Source: RUG14199 sp045535205
GTDB lineage: Bacteria > Bacillota > Clostridia > Oscillospirales > CAG-272
Length of the DNA stretch: 21,908 bases
Assembly: GCA_045535205.1 (NCBI GenBank)
Contig: JAZSLF010000121.1
Location: 1 to 21,908, forward strand
Reading direction: 5' to 3'
Shown: positions 1 to 7,543 of the stretch, piece after piece
Position numbering within the stretch: the stretch's first letter is position 1
Layout: every line of letters begins with the position of its first letter
The notes under the pieces: generated by a model
Databases searched by the model: none
The model's input: the letters and a program-made list of their open reading frames with translations, nothing else
What the model was told of the DNA's origin: nothing
Translations under genes and position numbers: made by a program

Positions 1-282
1 ATAGTGCTTGTAACCAAGAATATTCTGGCCGCGAAGAAGCATCTGAAGCTTTGTTTTGGGCATAGCCTTCTTGAGCTTGCGGAGTCTTTCCCAGGGATCT
101 TCGTTGAGAAAACGCATACAAGAGTCAAATGTCGCGCCGCCCCAGCATTCAAGCGACCAATAGCCCATGTTGTCGAGCATTTCGCAGGCGGGAAGCATAT
201 CCTCAATACGCATTCTTGTGGCTGCCTGTGATTGATGGGCATCACGGAGAATGGTATCTGTTATGTTAAGCTTTTTAGCCAT
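1..282 (-). CDS. oadA: Oxaloacetate decarboxylase alpha subunit, N-terminal part (cut by window edge)
   Basis: This open frame runs off the window and encodes 94 residues starting MAKKLNITDTILRDAHQS. The TxLRDAHQS element is the start of the HMGL-like carboxyltransferase barrel shared by OadA and pyruvate carboxylase; its Asp helps bind the catalytic metal. The later W-x-LECWGGATFD and LLRGQN stretches also match that family. In the family this subunit moves CO2 from oxaloacetate to carrier-bound biotin, releasing pyruvate on the cytoplasmic side. The ATG is preceded by AGAAAGGA at a good distance. It is the last gene of a minus-strand operon after gamma, biotin carrier and beta, separated from beta by a hairpin-rich gap of about 144 bp. 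The separate biotin carrier upstream suggests this alpha subunit may lack its own biotinyl domain, but that end lies outside the window. Confidence 0.93.
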   Translation of the reverse strand, partial: MAKKLNITDTILRDAHQSQAATRMRIEDMLPACEMLDNMGYWSLECWGGATFDSCMRFLNEDPWERLRKLKKAMPKTKLQMLLRGQNILGYKHY

Positions 283-301
283 ATTTCTAAATCCTTTCTG
301 T

Positions 302-360
302 GAAGGCGGCACCGCCGTCTTCAATAGTTGGGCACTTCACCTGCATAATGCAGGTGAAGT
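302..360 (-). other. Two hairpins in the oadB-oadA gap, nearest oadA
   Basis: Two inverted repeats sit just upstream of oadA. One at 302-322 pairs GAAGGCGG with CCGTCTTC around a short loop, with one G-U pair. The other at 334-360 is a perfect 13-bp inverted repeat (ACTTCACCTGCAT against ATGCAGGTGAAGT) with a single central base, so a 12-bp stem and 3-nt loop in practice. Neither is followed by a U-run on the minus strand. They could stabilise or process the operon mRNA or lower oadA expression; this is inference. Confidence 0.6.
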
Positions 361-374
361 ATAATTTTGGGGAA

Positions 375-420
375 GGGGTCCTCAAGTATTCCGTAAGGAA
401 TGCTTGGGGTCCTCTTTTTT
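375..420 (+). other. Long terminator-like hairpin after oadB with its T-run on the plus strand
   Basis: Inner arms 384-392 and 397-405 (AAGTATTCC / GGAATGCTT, loop GTAA) pair completely with one G-U. The outer blocks 375-383 and 406-414 are identical (GGGGTCCTC), yet also pair antiparallel with two G-U pairs and one U-U mismatch, giving an 18-step stem. Six T follow at 415-420 on the plus strand, the layout of an intrinsic terminator for plus-strand transcription, although both neighbouring genes are on the minus strand. Read from the minus strand the hairpin is preceded by an A-run, so it may act as an mRNA processing or stability element. Confidence 0.55.
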
Positions 421-426
421 AGCTTA

Positions 427-2190
427 TCAGCCGAACAGAGCGATAAGTACACCTGCGGCGATAGCGGAACCGATAACACCGGCAACGTTGGGACCCATAG
501 CGTGCATGAGCAGGAAGTTGGAGGGATTTTCCTTCTGGCCTACTACCTGAGATACACGTGCCGCCATAGGAACTGCGGAAACACCTGCAGAGCCGATAAG
601 GGGATTGATCTTTTTCTTGAGGAACAGATTCATGAACTTGGCAAGGAGAACGCCGCTTGCGGTACCGCACGCAAATGCAACGATACCCATGGCAAGAATA
701 CCGAGAGTCTTTACGGAGAGGAATACGTCTGCAGTTGCAGTTGCACCGACGGAAATTCCAAGGAAGATGGTAACGATATTCATAAGCTCATTCTGAACTG
801 TCTTTGAAAGTCTTTCGGTCACACCGCACTCTTTAAAGAGGTTACCCAGCATGAGAGCACCGACAAGGGGTGCCGCAGAGGGTACGAGAAGTGCAACGAA
901 TACTGTAACTACGATGGGGAAAAGGATCTTTTCCTTCTTGGAGACCTCACGGAGAGCCACCATCTTTATCATTCTTTCTTCTTTTGTTGTGAGAAGCTTC
1001 ATGATGGGGGGCTGAATTACGGGAACCAGTGCCATATAGGAGTATGCCGCAACGGCGATGGGACCGAGAAGGTGGGGGGCAAGCTGTGAGGTTACAAAAA
1101 TTGCGGTAGGACCGTCGGCACCGCCGATGATACCGATGGAAGCAGCTTCTGCGGAGTCAAAGAGTCCGGAAAGACGTGCACCTGTGTATGCAAGGAAAAT
1201 ACCGAACTGTGCCGCTGCACCCAGAAGCAGACTCTTGGGGTTTGCGATAAGGGGTGCAAAGTCGGTCATGGCACCTACGCCGAAGAAGATAAGACAGGGG
1301 TAGATACCCAGCTTAACTCCGAGGTAGAGATAGTCTATAAGACCGGGTGTGAAGTTTTCACTTGCCGTAAAGAGCTCCCAATGAACGTGACCGTCGGCAA
1401 AGAGTGCCTGATGGAACATTTCAGCACCGGGAAGGTTGGTGAGAAGCATACCGAATGCGATGGGAACGAGAAGCAGAGGCTCAAAGCCTTTACCGATGGC
1501 AAGGTAAAGAAGAACTGCGGCAATTGCGATCATTACGATGCATTTCCAGTTTTTAGCGAGCATTGAGAAGCCTGTCTGCTTCAGGAAGTTTACGACCACC
1601 TGACCATAAGAGGGAGCTTCCTCTTCAACAAGAATGTTTGCGAAGGAAACTACCTGAGTGGTCGTACCCGCAACAGCGGCATCACCGCTTACGTTATACT
1701 GGAGAGATGCCTGAATTACGGGAAGATTTTCCATATCTGCAAAAGCAACGTGGAAAATTACGTCTTTGGTTGTGCCTGCACCGATCTCGTCGATGTAAGC
1801 GACAGGGAAGGACTGGCCGTAGCTTGACTGCATGAGGTCAGCCTGTGAGAATGTAACGAGGTTTGCATCATACATATCAATGATAAAGTATGCACTTGTA
1901 AGCTTTTCGCCTTTATTGGCAATTGTTACGGTCAGTTCTGCCGTTTCTTCGTTGTATGTATATCTTTTGATAGTGATGGTTTCTTCTTCTGCCTGAACAT
2001 CAGCGGAAGGATTTTCCGCTTGTGTATCTTCATTTTCTTCTGTTTCGTTTTCTGCTGTGTCAGCGGCTGCTGCTGTGTCGGCAGTATCGCTTGTTTCGCC
2101 GGTGGTTGCAAAAACAGCCGTTGCAGAGCCTAAAGCAGTACAAAGTGTGAAGATGAGGCAGAGAAGAATACTGAGTATTCTTTTTGTCAT
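427..2190 (-). CDS. oadB: Na+-translocating oxaloacetate decarboxylase beta subunit with extra N-terminal exported domain
   Basis: This is the membrane subunit that decarboxylates carboxybiotin and pumps Na+ out. The last 400 or so of 587 residues (from about 187) are a normal-length OadB: multiple hydrophobic segments, GGADGPTAIF near residue 355 (its Asp is the Na+-site Asp of the family), GNLFKECGVTERL, and NIVTIFLGISVGATA. Ahead of this lie features not part of a standard OadB: a signal peptide (residues 1-28, ending AVFA), a Glu/Asp/Ala-rich linker (about 30-70), and a beta-rich segment (about 72-183) resembling a CARDB/Ig-like sandwich. The ATG has an upstream GGAGG-type site and lies about 24 bp after the biotin carrier. 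Beta identity is firm; the extension's fold is inference. Confidence 0.94.
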   Translation of the reverse strand: MTKRILSILLCLIFTLCTALGSATAVFATTGETSDTADTAAAADTAENETEENEDTQAENPSADVQAEEETITIKRYTYNEETAELTVTIANKGEKLTSAYFIIDMYDANLVTFSQADLMQSSYGQSFPVAYIDEIGAGTTKDVIFHVAFADMENLPVIQASLQYNVSGDAAVAGTTTQVVSFANILVEEEAPSYGQVVVNFLKQTGFSMLAKNWKCIVMIAIAAVLLYLAIGKGFEPLLLVPIAFGMLLTNLPGAEMFHQALFADGHVHWELFTASENFTPGLIDYLYLGVKLGIYPCLIFFGVGAMTDFAPLIANPKSLLLGAAAQFGIFLAYTGARLSGLFDSAEAASIGIIGGADGPTAIFVTSQLAPHLLGPIAVAAYSYMALVPVIQPPIMKLLTTKEERMIKMVALREVSKKEKILFPIVVTVFVALLVPSAAPLVGALMLGNLFKECGVTERLSKTVQNELMNIVTIFLGISVGATATADVFLSVKTLGILAMGIVAFACGTASGVLLAKFMNLFLKKKINPLIGSAGVSAVPMAARVSQVVGQKENPSNFLLMHAMGPNVAGVIGSAIAAGVLIALFG

Positions 2191-2214
2191 TATATTAGCC
2201 TCCGTAGTAAAAAC

Positions 2215-2565
2215 TTATGCGATTGTTGCAAGGACAGCACCTGTGTCAACGGATGAGCCCTTGGAGGTTGCAACGGTAACTGTGCCGCTGCAGGGAGCCA
2301 TAATTTCATTTTCCATCTTCATAGCTTCAAGAATGAAGAGAACGTCGCCTTCGTTTACCTTCTGACCGTTCTGTACGTTTACTGCAAGGATAGTACCGGG
2401 CATGGGGCTGCATACCTTTTCGCCGCCTGCGGGTGCTGCAGCAGCAGCGGGTGCGGGAGCAGGAGCAGCAGCGGGTGCGGGAGCAGACTGAACTTCAGCT
2501 GCATCACATACTTCAACGGTGATTTCGTACATTGTGCCGTTTACGTTGACCTTATACATTTTCAT
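2215..2565 (-). CDS. Biotin carboxyl carrier protein of the decarboxylase complex
   Basis: This 116-residue biotinyl/lipoyl-domain protein carries CO2 between the alpha and beta subunits. Residues 1-25 form a short beta region, about 27-47 an Ala/Pro hinge typical of swinging-arm carriers, and about 50-116 the biotinyl domain. The biotin site EAMKMEN is present and its central Lys is the biotinylated residue. The preceding SPMPGTI and the closing GAVLATI are also standard. The gene starts after a GGAGGAA ribosome site. It sits between oadG and oadB, the arrangement where biotin is on a free-standing subunit instead of the C-terminus of OadA. Confidence 0.93.
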   Translation of the reverse strand: MKMYKVNVNGTMYEITVEVCDAAEVQSAPAPAAAPAPAPAAAAAPAGGEKVCSPMPGTILAVNVQNGQKVNEGDVLFILEAMKMENEIMAPCSGTVTVATSKGSSVDTGAVLATIA

Positions 2566-2580
2566 AATAAATTCCTCCGT

Positions 2581-2624
2581 GCCATAAGTGGCGTTTGTTT
2601 TTTTGATTTTGAAGCATCAGCTTC
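2581..2624 (-). other. Small hairpins in the oadG-biotin carrier gap
   Basis: The 77-bp gap holds GCCA/TGGC (2581-2592) just ahead of the ribosome site of the biotin carrier gene, and GAAGC-ATCA-GCTTC (2611-2624). The second is followed by a T-run on the plus strand, so on the transcribed minus strand an A-run precedes it, the same layout as the larger hairpin after oadB. Both are short. Confidence 0.35.
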
Positions 2625-2642
2625 TCTTTTTTGCCTGTAGGC

Positions 2643-2915
2643 TTAAATTCTTCTTACGGATGTGATACGTATTGCAGATACGTCTTCACCCATTTCTTCT
2701 GCGATCGCTGCGGAAACAGCGGCGATAAATTCCTGCTTGTTGGGAATTTCAGCGGTCTGAGCTGCAGGTGCTGCAGGTGCTGCAGGTACGGCTGTTTCTT
2801 TCTTGGGGGAGGCGGCAACAAGTGTGCCGAGAAGCTGGCAGATAAGTACCAGACCTAAAAGCCCCAGAAATACGATAGACATACCGATAACACATACAAA
2901 CCAATTAGGTAACAT
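2643..2915 (-). CDS. oadG: Oxaloacetate decarboxylase gamma-chain family protein
   Basis: This is a 90-residue protein of the OadG type: one N-terminal membrane helix (about residues 5-33, GMSIVFLGLLGLVLICQLLG), an Ala/Pro-rich linker (about 43-53), and a C-terminal soluble part ending ISAIRITSVRR-like (AIRITSVRRI). The gamma subunit bridges the cytoplasmic alpha subunit to the membrane beta subunit and helps assembly. It is the first gene of the operon; the ATG follows an AAGGATG site with about 10 nt spacing. The C-terminus lacks the His-rich tail known from Klebsiella OadG. Size, position and topology make the call secure although sequence in this family is poorly conserved. Confidence 0.88.
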   Translation of the reverse strand: MLPNWFVCVIGMSIVFLGLLGLVLICQLLGTLVAASPKKETAVPAAPAAPAAQTAEIPNKQEFIAAVSAAIAEEMGEDVSAIRITSVRRI

Positions 2916-2984
2916 GTGAGCTTCATCCTTTCTTTAAGATATAGAATATTTATTTTTTAATTTTAAAACAAATTAATTCATTAT

Positions 2985-3014
2985 ATTATAGCATAAAAAT
3001 CTTTATCCATACAA
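2985..3014 (-). promoter_or_regulatory. Probable promoter of the oad operon
   Basis: On the minus strand, TATAAT (2985-2990) is preceded by TGC, an extended -10, with TTGTAT (3009-3014) 18 bp upstream as a weak -35. Transcription would start near 2978, leaving a leader of about 60 nt before oadG. Confidence 0.5.
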
Positions 3015-3069
3015 TAGCAAATCTCTTTGTTTACATTTTTTTAACATTGAAAAACGGAGAAAATCACCC

Positions 3070-3098
3070 TTGTAATAATTTGTAGGATATGCTAAAAT
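3070..3098 (+). promoter_or_regulatory. Probable promoter of the GH123-type gene
   Basis: TTGTAA (3070-3075), 17 bp, then TAAAAT (3093-3098) preceded by TGC as an extended -10. It faces away from the oad promoter, so the 240-bp gap is a divergent promoter region. Confidence 0.5.
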
Positions 3099-3154
3099 AC
3101 ATTATATAGAGCCGCCTTGTCGGTACGGCGAATTATTTGTCAGGAGATCTCACA

Positions 3155-4819
3155 ATGGAGAAGCTTATAATCAAAAACATTTCATCCCTTGAAAAGCATT
3201 TTCAGTATGAAAACGTGGAGGATGTAAAAGAATATAATAAAGGTTCAATGCTTAAAGGAGAAAGATTTTCATATCAGGTTGCGTATACCTGCCGTGAAAT
3301 GAAGGGCGACGTGAAGCAGGTGCTTTTTGCAAAGGCAGAAGGCCCTCTTGCAGAGCACGTAAAGATAAGCCGTGTTGATACGGTCCCCGTAAGAATGCCC
3401 ATGTATAAAATAGAGGCAGACGATTATTACATGAGCCGAACTCCCGGACTTTATCCCGATCTTATGGTGCCTGTTTCCGAAAAGGATCAGCTTTTTGCCT
3501 TTAAAGACGAATATATGTGTCTGTGGATAGATATTGAAGTGCCCGAAAGCATTGAAGCGGGTATTTATCCTGTTGATATTGTAATAACGAACGATAAGGG
3601 TGAGGAAGCCGCACGCACCGTATTTGAAGCGGAAATTATAGATGCGGTGCTTCCCGAACAGGAAATAAAGGTCACCCAATGGTTCCATGCAGACTGTCTT
3701 GCAACATATTACGGTGTTGAGACCTTCGGCGAAAGACATTGGGAAATAATTGAAAGCTTCATAAATACAGCTGTTAAAAACGGTATCAATATGATACTTA
3801 CACCTGTTCTTACACCTGCTCTTGATACGGCGGTTGGCGGCGAGAGACCTACGGTACAGCTGGTTGACGTTTCTCTTGATAACGGAGTATATTTCTTCGG
3901 CTTTGAAAAGCTTCACAGATGGGTGAAAATGTGTGAAAAGGCAGGAGTAAAATATTTTGAAATAGCACACCTCTTTACACAGTGGGGTGCAGAGCACGCT
4001 CCCAAGGTAATGGCAACGGTTGACGGAGAATATAAGAGAATATTCGGATGGGACACCGATGCGACCGGTGTTGAATACAAGGGATTTCTCACAGCATTCC
4101 TCCCGGCCCTCAAGAGTGAGCTTGAAGCACTCGGAGTCTTTGAAAGAAGTGTTTTCCACCTGTCAGACGAGCCGGGCGGCGATAAGCTTGAAAATTATCT
4201 TTCCGTTAAAAAGGTGGTTGAGGAGCTTCTTGAAGGCTGTGTTATAATGGATGCACTTTCCGACTTCTCCTTCTATCAGCAGGGTGCACTCAATACCCCC
4301 GTTGTGTCCATCGACCATATGGAGCCTTATCTTGAAGCGGGAGTTCAGAATCTTTGGACATATTATTGCTGCTGTCAGCATACGAAGGTATCAAACAGAC
4401 TCGTTGCAATGACTCAGGCGAGAAACAGAATTATCGGAACACAGTTTTATAAATATGACATAGCGGGATTTTTGCAGTGGGGCTACAATTTCTACTACAG
4501 TCAGCATTCCGTCGCTCCCATTGACCCCTATCACTGTACAGACGGCGGCTACTTCGTGCCCGCAGGCGATGCCTTCTCCGTATATCCCGCCGCAGACGGT
4601 ACGGCTTATGAAACACTTCACCTTGTCGGCTTCACTCAGGCACTCTCAGACCTTCGTGCCATGAAGCTCCTTGAGTCTCTTTCGGGCAAGGACGAGGTAA
4701 TGAGTATTCTCGAAGACGGCATTGAGCCCATAACCTTCAAGGAGTACCCCCATTCCGATGAATATATTCTTAACATGAGAGAAAGAATAAATCAGAGAAT
4801 AAAAGAGCTTGTAAAATAG
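3155..4819 (+). CDS. GH123 / DUF4091-type glycoside hydrolase
   Basis: This is a 554-residue protein with the layout of the DUF4091/GH123 family: an N-terminal beta-sandwich (about 1-175, including a W-x-DIEVPESIEAGIYPVDI stretch) and a C-terminal TIM-barrel (about 178-490). The motif LSDEP puts Asp338-Glu339 side by side, as for the adjacent Asp-Glu pair of GH123 beta-N-acetylgalactosaminidases that use substrate-assisted catalysis. No signal peptide is visible, so it would act in the cytoplasm on imported sugars. ATG 3155 is chosen because CAGGAG lies 8 nt upstream; an in-frame TTG at 3137 is before that site. pgeF follows after 15 bp. Exact substrate is not readable; many DUF4091 proteins are uncharacterised. 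Confidence 0.75.
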   Translation: MEKLIIKNISSLEKHFQYENVEDVKEYNKGSMLKGERFSYQVAYTCREMKGDVKQVLFAKAEGPLAEHVKISRVDTVPVRMPMYKIEADDYYMSRTPGLYPDLMVPVSEKDQLFAFKDEYMCLWIDIEVPESIEAGIYPVDIVITNDKGEEAARTVFEAEIIDAVLPEQEIKVTQWFHADCLATYYGVETFGERHWEIIESFINTAVKNGINMILTPVLTPALDTAVGGERPTVQLVDVSLDNGVYFFGFEKLHRWVKMCEKAGVKYFEIAHLFTQWGAEHAPKVMATVDGEYKRIFGWDTDATGVEYKGFLTAFLPALKSELEALGVFERSVFHLSDEPGGDKLENYLSVKKVVEELLEGCVIMDALSDFSFYQQGALNTPVVSIDHMEPYLEAGVQNLWTYYCCCQHTKVSNRLVAMTQARNRIIGTQFYKYDIAGFLQWGYNFYYSQHSVAPIDPYHCTDGGYFVPAGDAFSVYPAADGTAYETLHLVGFTQALSDLRAMKLLESLSGKDEVMSILEDGIEPITFKEYPHSDEYILNMRERINQRIKELVK

Positions 4820-4834
4820 ATCAAGGAGAAAAAC

Positions 4835-5644
4835 GTGTTTTATCTTGAAAACAAAATATGGAAAAGCAGTATGCTTGACGATACAAGGATAGGGCACGGC
4901 TTTTCCACCAGAGAGGGAGGGGTCAGCGCCCTTTCTCACACACGGACTATGAATTTAAGCTTTACGCTCGGTGACAGCGACGAGACGGTAAGAGCCAACA
5001 TGAGACTTTTCTGTATGTACGCAGGTGTTTCCTATGACGGACTTGTCGGCTCACCTCAATTCCATTCCCCGACTGTACGAAGGGTCGATATGTCAAATGC
5101 CCATGAGGGAATTGACAGAGAGAACGTCTCCTCGTCTGACGGGTTTGTGACTGACGTTCCCGGTGTTTCCCTTATCGTCAGAATGGCAGACTGTACGCCG
5201 ATTCTCTTTTTCGGAGAAAAAAACGACGGCTCACCTGTCGTTGCGGCAGTTCACGCAGGCTGGAGAGGAACTGTTTCGGGCATCGGTGCAAATGCGGCTT
5301 GCGAGATGAAAAAGCTGGGAGCAGCTTCCGAAAGCATCAAGGCGGCAATAGGACAATGTATACACAGCTGTCATTTTGAGGTCAAAGAGGATTTCAGACA
5401 ATCCGTCTCAGAGATAAGGGGAGAGGATTTTGCCGCAAGGCACATAAAGCAGACACCTGACGGCAGAATGTTTGCCGACATGGTCTCAATGAACGTGGAA
5501 ATACTGCTTGAAGCGGGACTTTCCCGTGAAAATATCGACGTTTCAGAATGCTGTACGGTGTGTGACCCGAAAGCGTTCCATTCTCATCGGGCAACAGGCG
5601 GAAAAAGAGGAACTATGGGTGCTTTGATAGGAATTAAGCCTTGA
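4835..5644 (+). CDS. pgeF: Peptidoglycan editing factor / multicopper-polyphenol-oxidase-like laccase-domain protein (YfiH/YlmD family)
   Basis: This 269-residue protein has the complete zinc triad of the family: His77 (QFHS), Cys120 (ADCTP) and His140 (VHAGWRG). HGFSTREGGVS near the start and the late GGKRG are also family marks. E. coli PgeF (YfiH) hydrolyses wrongly built muropeptide precursors (L-Ser instead of L-Ala), and relatives have purine nucleoside phosphorylase or deaminase activity in vitro. The start is GTG, set by AAGGAG 6 nt upstream; no nearer ATG keeps the N-terminus. It is co-oriented 15 bp after the GH123-type gene and probably cotranscribed. Precise in vivo function is uncertain. 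Confidence 0.9.
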   Translation: MFYLENKIWKSSMLDDTRIGHGFSTREGGVSALSHTRTMNLSFTLGDSDETVRANMRLFCMYAGVSYDGLVGSPQFHSPTVRRVDMSNAHEGIDRENVSSSDGFVTDVPGVSLIVRMADCTPILFFGEKNDGSPVVAAVHAGWRGTVSGIGANAACEMKKLGAASESIKAAIGQCIHSCHFEVKEDFRQSVSEIRGEDFAARHIKQTPDGRMFADMVSMNVEILLEAGLSRENIDVSECCTVCDPKAFHSHRATGGKRGTMGALIGIKP

Positions 5645-5681
5645 TTTTTCAGGAAAAGTAAAAAAATTAAATAATATCATA

Positions 5682-5709
5682 TTGCAATTATCTGAAAATG
5701 TGTTATAAT
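5682..5709 (+). promoter_or_regulatory. Probable promoter of the small Cys/Asp-rich membrane protein gene
   Basis: TTGCAA (5682-5687), 16 bp, then a perfect TATAAT (5704-5709). It lies 49 bp ahead of the chosen ATG at 5759. Confidence 0.55.
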
Positions 5710-5758
5710 AATAATACGGTATTATCCGATGTATATACTTAAAAGGAGTGGATATATC

Positions 5759-6010
5759 ATGAAAGATAGAAGAGTAAACATTTGGAAAGTAGTAATTATC
5801 TCCGCATGTGTAGCAGCTGCTGTTGCGGCAATTGCCATTACAGGCTACAAGCTGTTCAAGAAGTATTTCAAGATCACCTTTGATTGCGGCGAAGATTGTG
5901 ACAGCTGTATTGACGGTTGCTTCTGCGACGAATATGACGATGATGATTTCATTCCCGAATGCAGCTATGACGATGACGGCATAGAAGTTGCATTTGCTGA
6001 TGCGGAATAA
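5759..6010 (+). CDS. Small single-pass membrane protein with Cys/Asp-rich tail, function unknown
   Basis: I do not recognise this 83-residue protein. It has a basic N-terminus (KDRR), one hydrophobic segment at about residues 8-30 rich in Ala and Val, a basic patch KLFKKYFK, and a very acidic tail. Six cysteines sit in the tail (residues 43, 47, 50, 54, 56, 68), beside runs of Asp (DDDD at about 60-63, DDDG at 71-74). A metal-binding or disulfide-bonded tail is possible but unproven. The start at 5759 is preferred to ATG 5729 because AAAAGGAGTG lies between them. It is a stand-alone unit with its own promoter and a hairpin terminator. Confidence 0.75.
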   Translation: MKDRRVNIWKVVIISACVAAAVAAIAITGYKLFKKYFKITFDCGEDCDSCIDGCFCDEYDDDDFIPECSYDDDGIEVAFADAE

Positions 6011-6031
6011 TTTCGAGCTTTGACAGATTTG

Positions 6032-6066
6032 AACAGAGAGCGGTTTTTGCCCTCTCTGTTTTGTCA
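6032..6066 (+). terminator. Intrinsic terminator after the small membrane protein gene
   Basis: A 9-bp perfect stem (AACAGAGAG at 6032-6040 with CTCTCTGTT at 6052-6060) is followed by a T-rich tail beginning TTGTCATTTT. It lies 22 bp after the stop codon and 40 bp before pncB. Confidence 0.8.
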
Positions 6067-6101
6067 TTTTATATTGGAAATATAAAGCAGAGGTTTACAA
6101 A

Positions 6102-7541
6102 ATGGATAAACAGTCTTTGGCACTTTTGTGCGATTATTATGAGCTGACAATGGGAAACGGCTATTTTTCTCTCGGTATGAAGGATAAAATAGCCTATTTT
6201 GACGTGTTTTACAGAAAAAATCCCGATAAGGGCGGATATGCCGTTGCGGCAGGACTTGAGCAGATAGCAGAATACATAAAGAATTTGAGCTTTGACTCAT
6301 CCGATATTGAATATCTGAGGGGCAGAAACGTATTTCCCGATGAATTTCTTGAGTATCTTGAGACCTTTCGCTTTACCGGTGATGTTTGGGCTGTTCCCGA
6401 AGGAACTGTCATTTTTCCTTACGAGCCGATAATAGTTGTGAGAGCACCTGTCATTCAGGCACAGATAATAGAGACGTATATCCTGCTTCAGATAAACCAC
6501 CAGTCTCTTATTGCAACAAAGGCGAGCCGTATTTCGAGAGCCGCACAGGGCAGAGTTGTGTCCGAGTTCGGCTCACGCCGTGCTCACGGTGAAAGTGCTG
6601 CCGTATACGGTGCCCGTGCCGCATATATCGGCGGCTGTAACGGAACGGCCTGCACAATTTCCGATAAGCTGTTCGGAGTTCCCGCAGGAGGAACTATGGC
6701 TCACGCATGGGTTCAGATGTTCGATGATGAATATCAGGCATTCAAGAAGTTCTGCACCATATATCCCGATAATCCCACTCTGCTTGTGGATACCTATAAT
6801 GTGCTTGAGTCGGGTGTTCCTGCGGCTATACGTGCCGTAAAGGACGTTTTGTGGCCCTTGGGTAAAAGAGCGTGTGCTGTCAGACTTGACTCCGGTGATA
6901 TAACCTACCTTTCAAAAAAAGTCAGAAAAATGCTTGACGAGGCGGGGCTCACGGATTGTAGGATCACAGCCTCCAATTCCCTTGACGAGTATATCATCAC
7001 CGAGCTTATAAGACAGGGTGCGTGCGTTGATGCCTTCGGTGTGGGCGAAAGACTTATCACCGCAAAGAGCGACGCCGTATTCGGAAGCGTTTACAAGCTG
7101 ACGGCAACGGAGGAAAACGGACTTATCACTCCCAAGATCAAGGTCAGCGAAAACATAGAAAAGATAACGAACCCTCATTTCAAGAAGGTTTACAGAATAT
7201 ATTCAAATGAAAGCGGTAAAGCGGAGGCAGACCTTATCTGTCTCTATGACGAGGAGCTTGACGAAGAAAAGCCCCTTGAGATATTCGACCCCCATTACAC
7301 GTGGAAAAAGAAGACCTTTACCGATTATACACTCAGAGAACTTCTCGTTCCCATATTTAAAAACGGTGAGCTTGTGTATGATTTCCCCTCACTTGACGAG
7401 GTGAGAGAATATTGCAAGGGCGAGCTTTCAACGATGTGGGACGAGGTGCTCCGTTTTGAAAATCCCCACGATTATTACGTGGACCTTTCAGATGAGCTTT
7501 GGGAAATGAAAAACCGCATGATCGAAGAAAGAAGAAGCTGA
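6102..7541 (+). CDS. pncB: Nicotinate phosphoribosyltransferase
   Basis: This 479-residue enzyme joins nicotinate with PRPP (ATP-assisted) to give nicotinate mononucleotide in NAD salvage. It starts with the family signature LLCDYYELTMGNGYF and contains TKASRISRAA, FGSRRAHG near residues 155-162, GTMAHAWV, LLVDTYNVLESG near 228, and VRLDSGDITYL, followed by ITASNSLDEY and DAFGVGERL, all typical of the active site. Length fits Gram-positive members. ATG 6102 follows AGAGG at 8 nt. It is the first of three tightly packed genes; the next starts 2 bp after its stop. No clear promoter is seen between the upstream terminator and this gene. Confidence 0.96.
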   Translation: MDKQSLALLCDYYELTMGNGYFSLGMKDKIAYFDVFYRKNPDKGGYAVAAGLEQIAEYIKNLSFDSSDIEYLRGRNVFPDEFLEYLETFRFTGDVWAVPEGTVIFPYEPIIVVRAPVIQAQIIETYILLQINHQSLIATKASRISRAAQGRVVSEFGSRRAHGESAAVYGARAAYIGGCNGTACTISDKLFGVPAGGTMAHAWVQMFDDEYQAFKKFCTIYPDNPTLLVDTYNVLESGVPAAIRAVKDVLWPLGKRACAVRLDSGDITYLSKKVRKMLDEAGLTDCRITASNSLDEYIITELIRQGACVDAFGVGERLITAKSDAVFGSVYKLTATEENGLITPKIKVSENIEKITNPHFKKVYRIYSNESGKAEADLICLYDEELDEEKPLEIFDPHYTWKKKTFTDYTLRELLVPIFKNGELVYDFPSLDEVREYCKGELSTMWDEVLRFENPHDYYVDLSDELWEMKNRMIEERRS

Positions 7542-7543
7542 TA

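Noticed and set aside
400..807. 135-aa Cys-rich open frame on the plus strand opposite oadB
   Set aside because: It overlaps the conserved OadB membrane core and the hairpin; composition reflects the antisense of OadB codons.
3137..3154. TTG at 3137 as start of the GH123-type gene
   Set aside because: The ribosome site CAGGAG is downstream of it and ideally placed for ATG 3155.
3269..4159. 296-aa open frame on the minus strand opposite the GH123-type gene
   Set aside because: It lies wholly inside a gene with clear ribosome site, family motifs and full length; its translation has no recognisable domain and no ribosome site.
5729..5758. ATG 5729 as start of the small membrane protein
   Set aside because: No ribosome site precedes it, whereas AAAAGGAGTG lies just before ATG 5759.
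6061..6086. TTGTCA ... TATAAA as a promoter for pncB
   Set aside because: The spacing is only 14 bp and the -35-like box overlaps the terminator tail; too weak to list.
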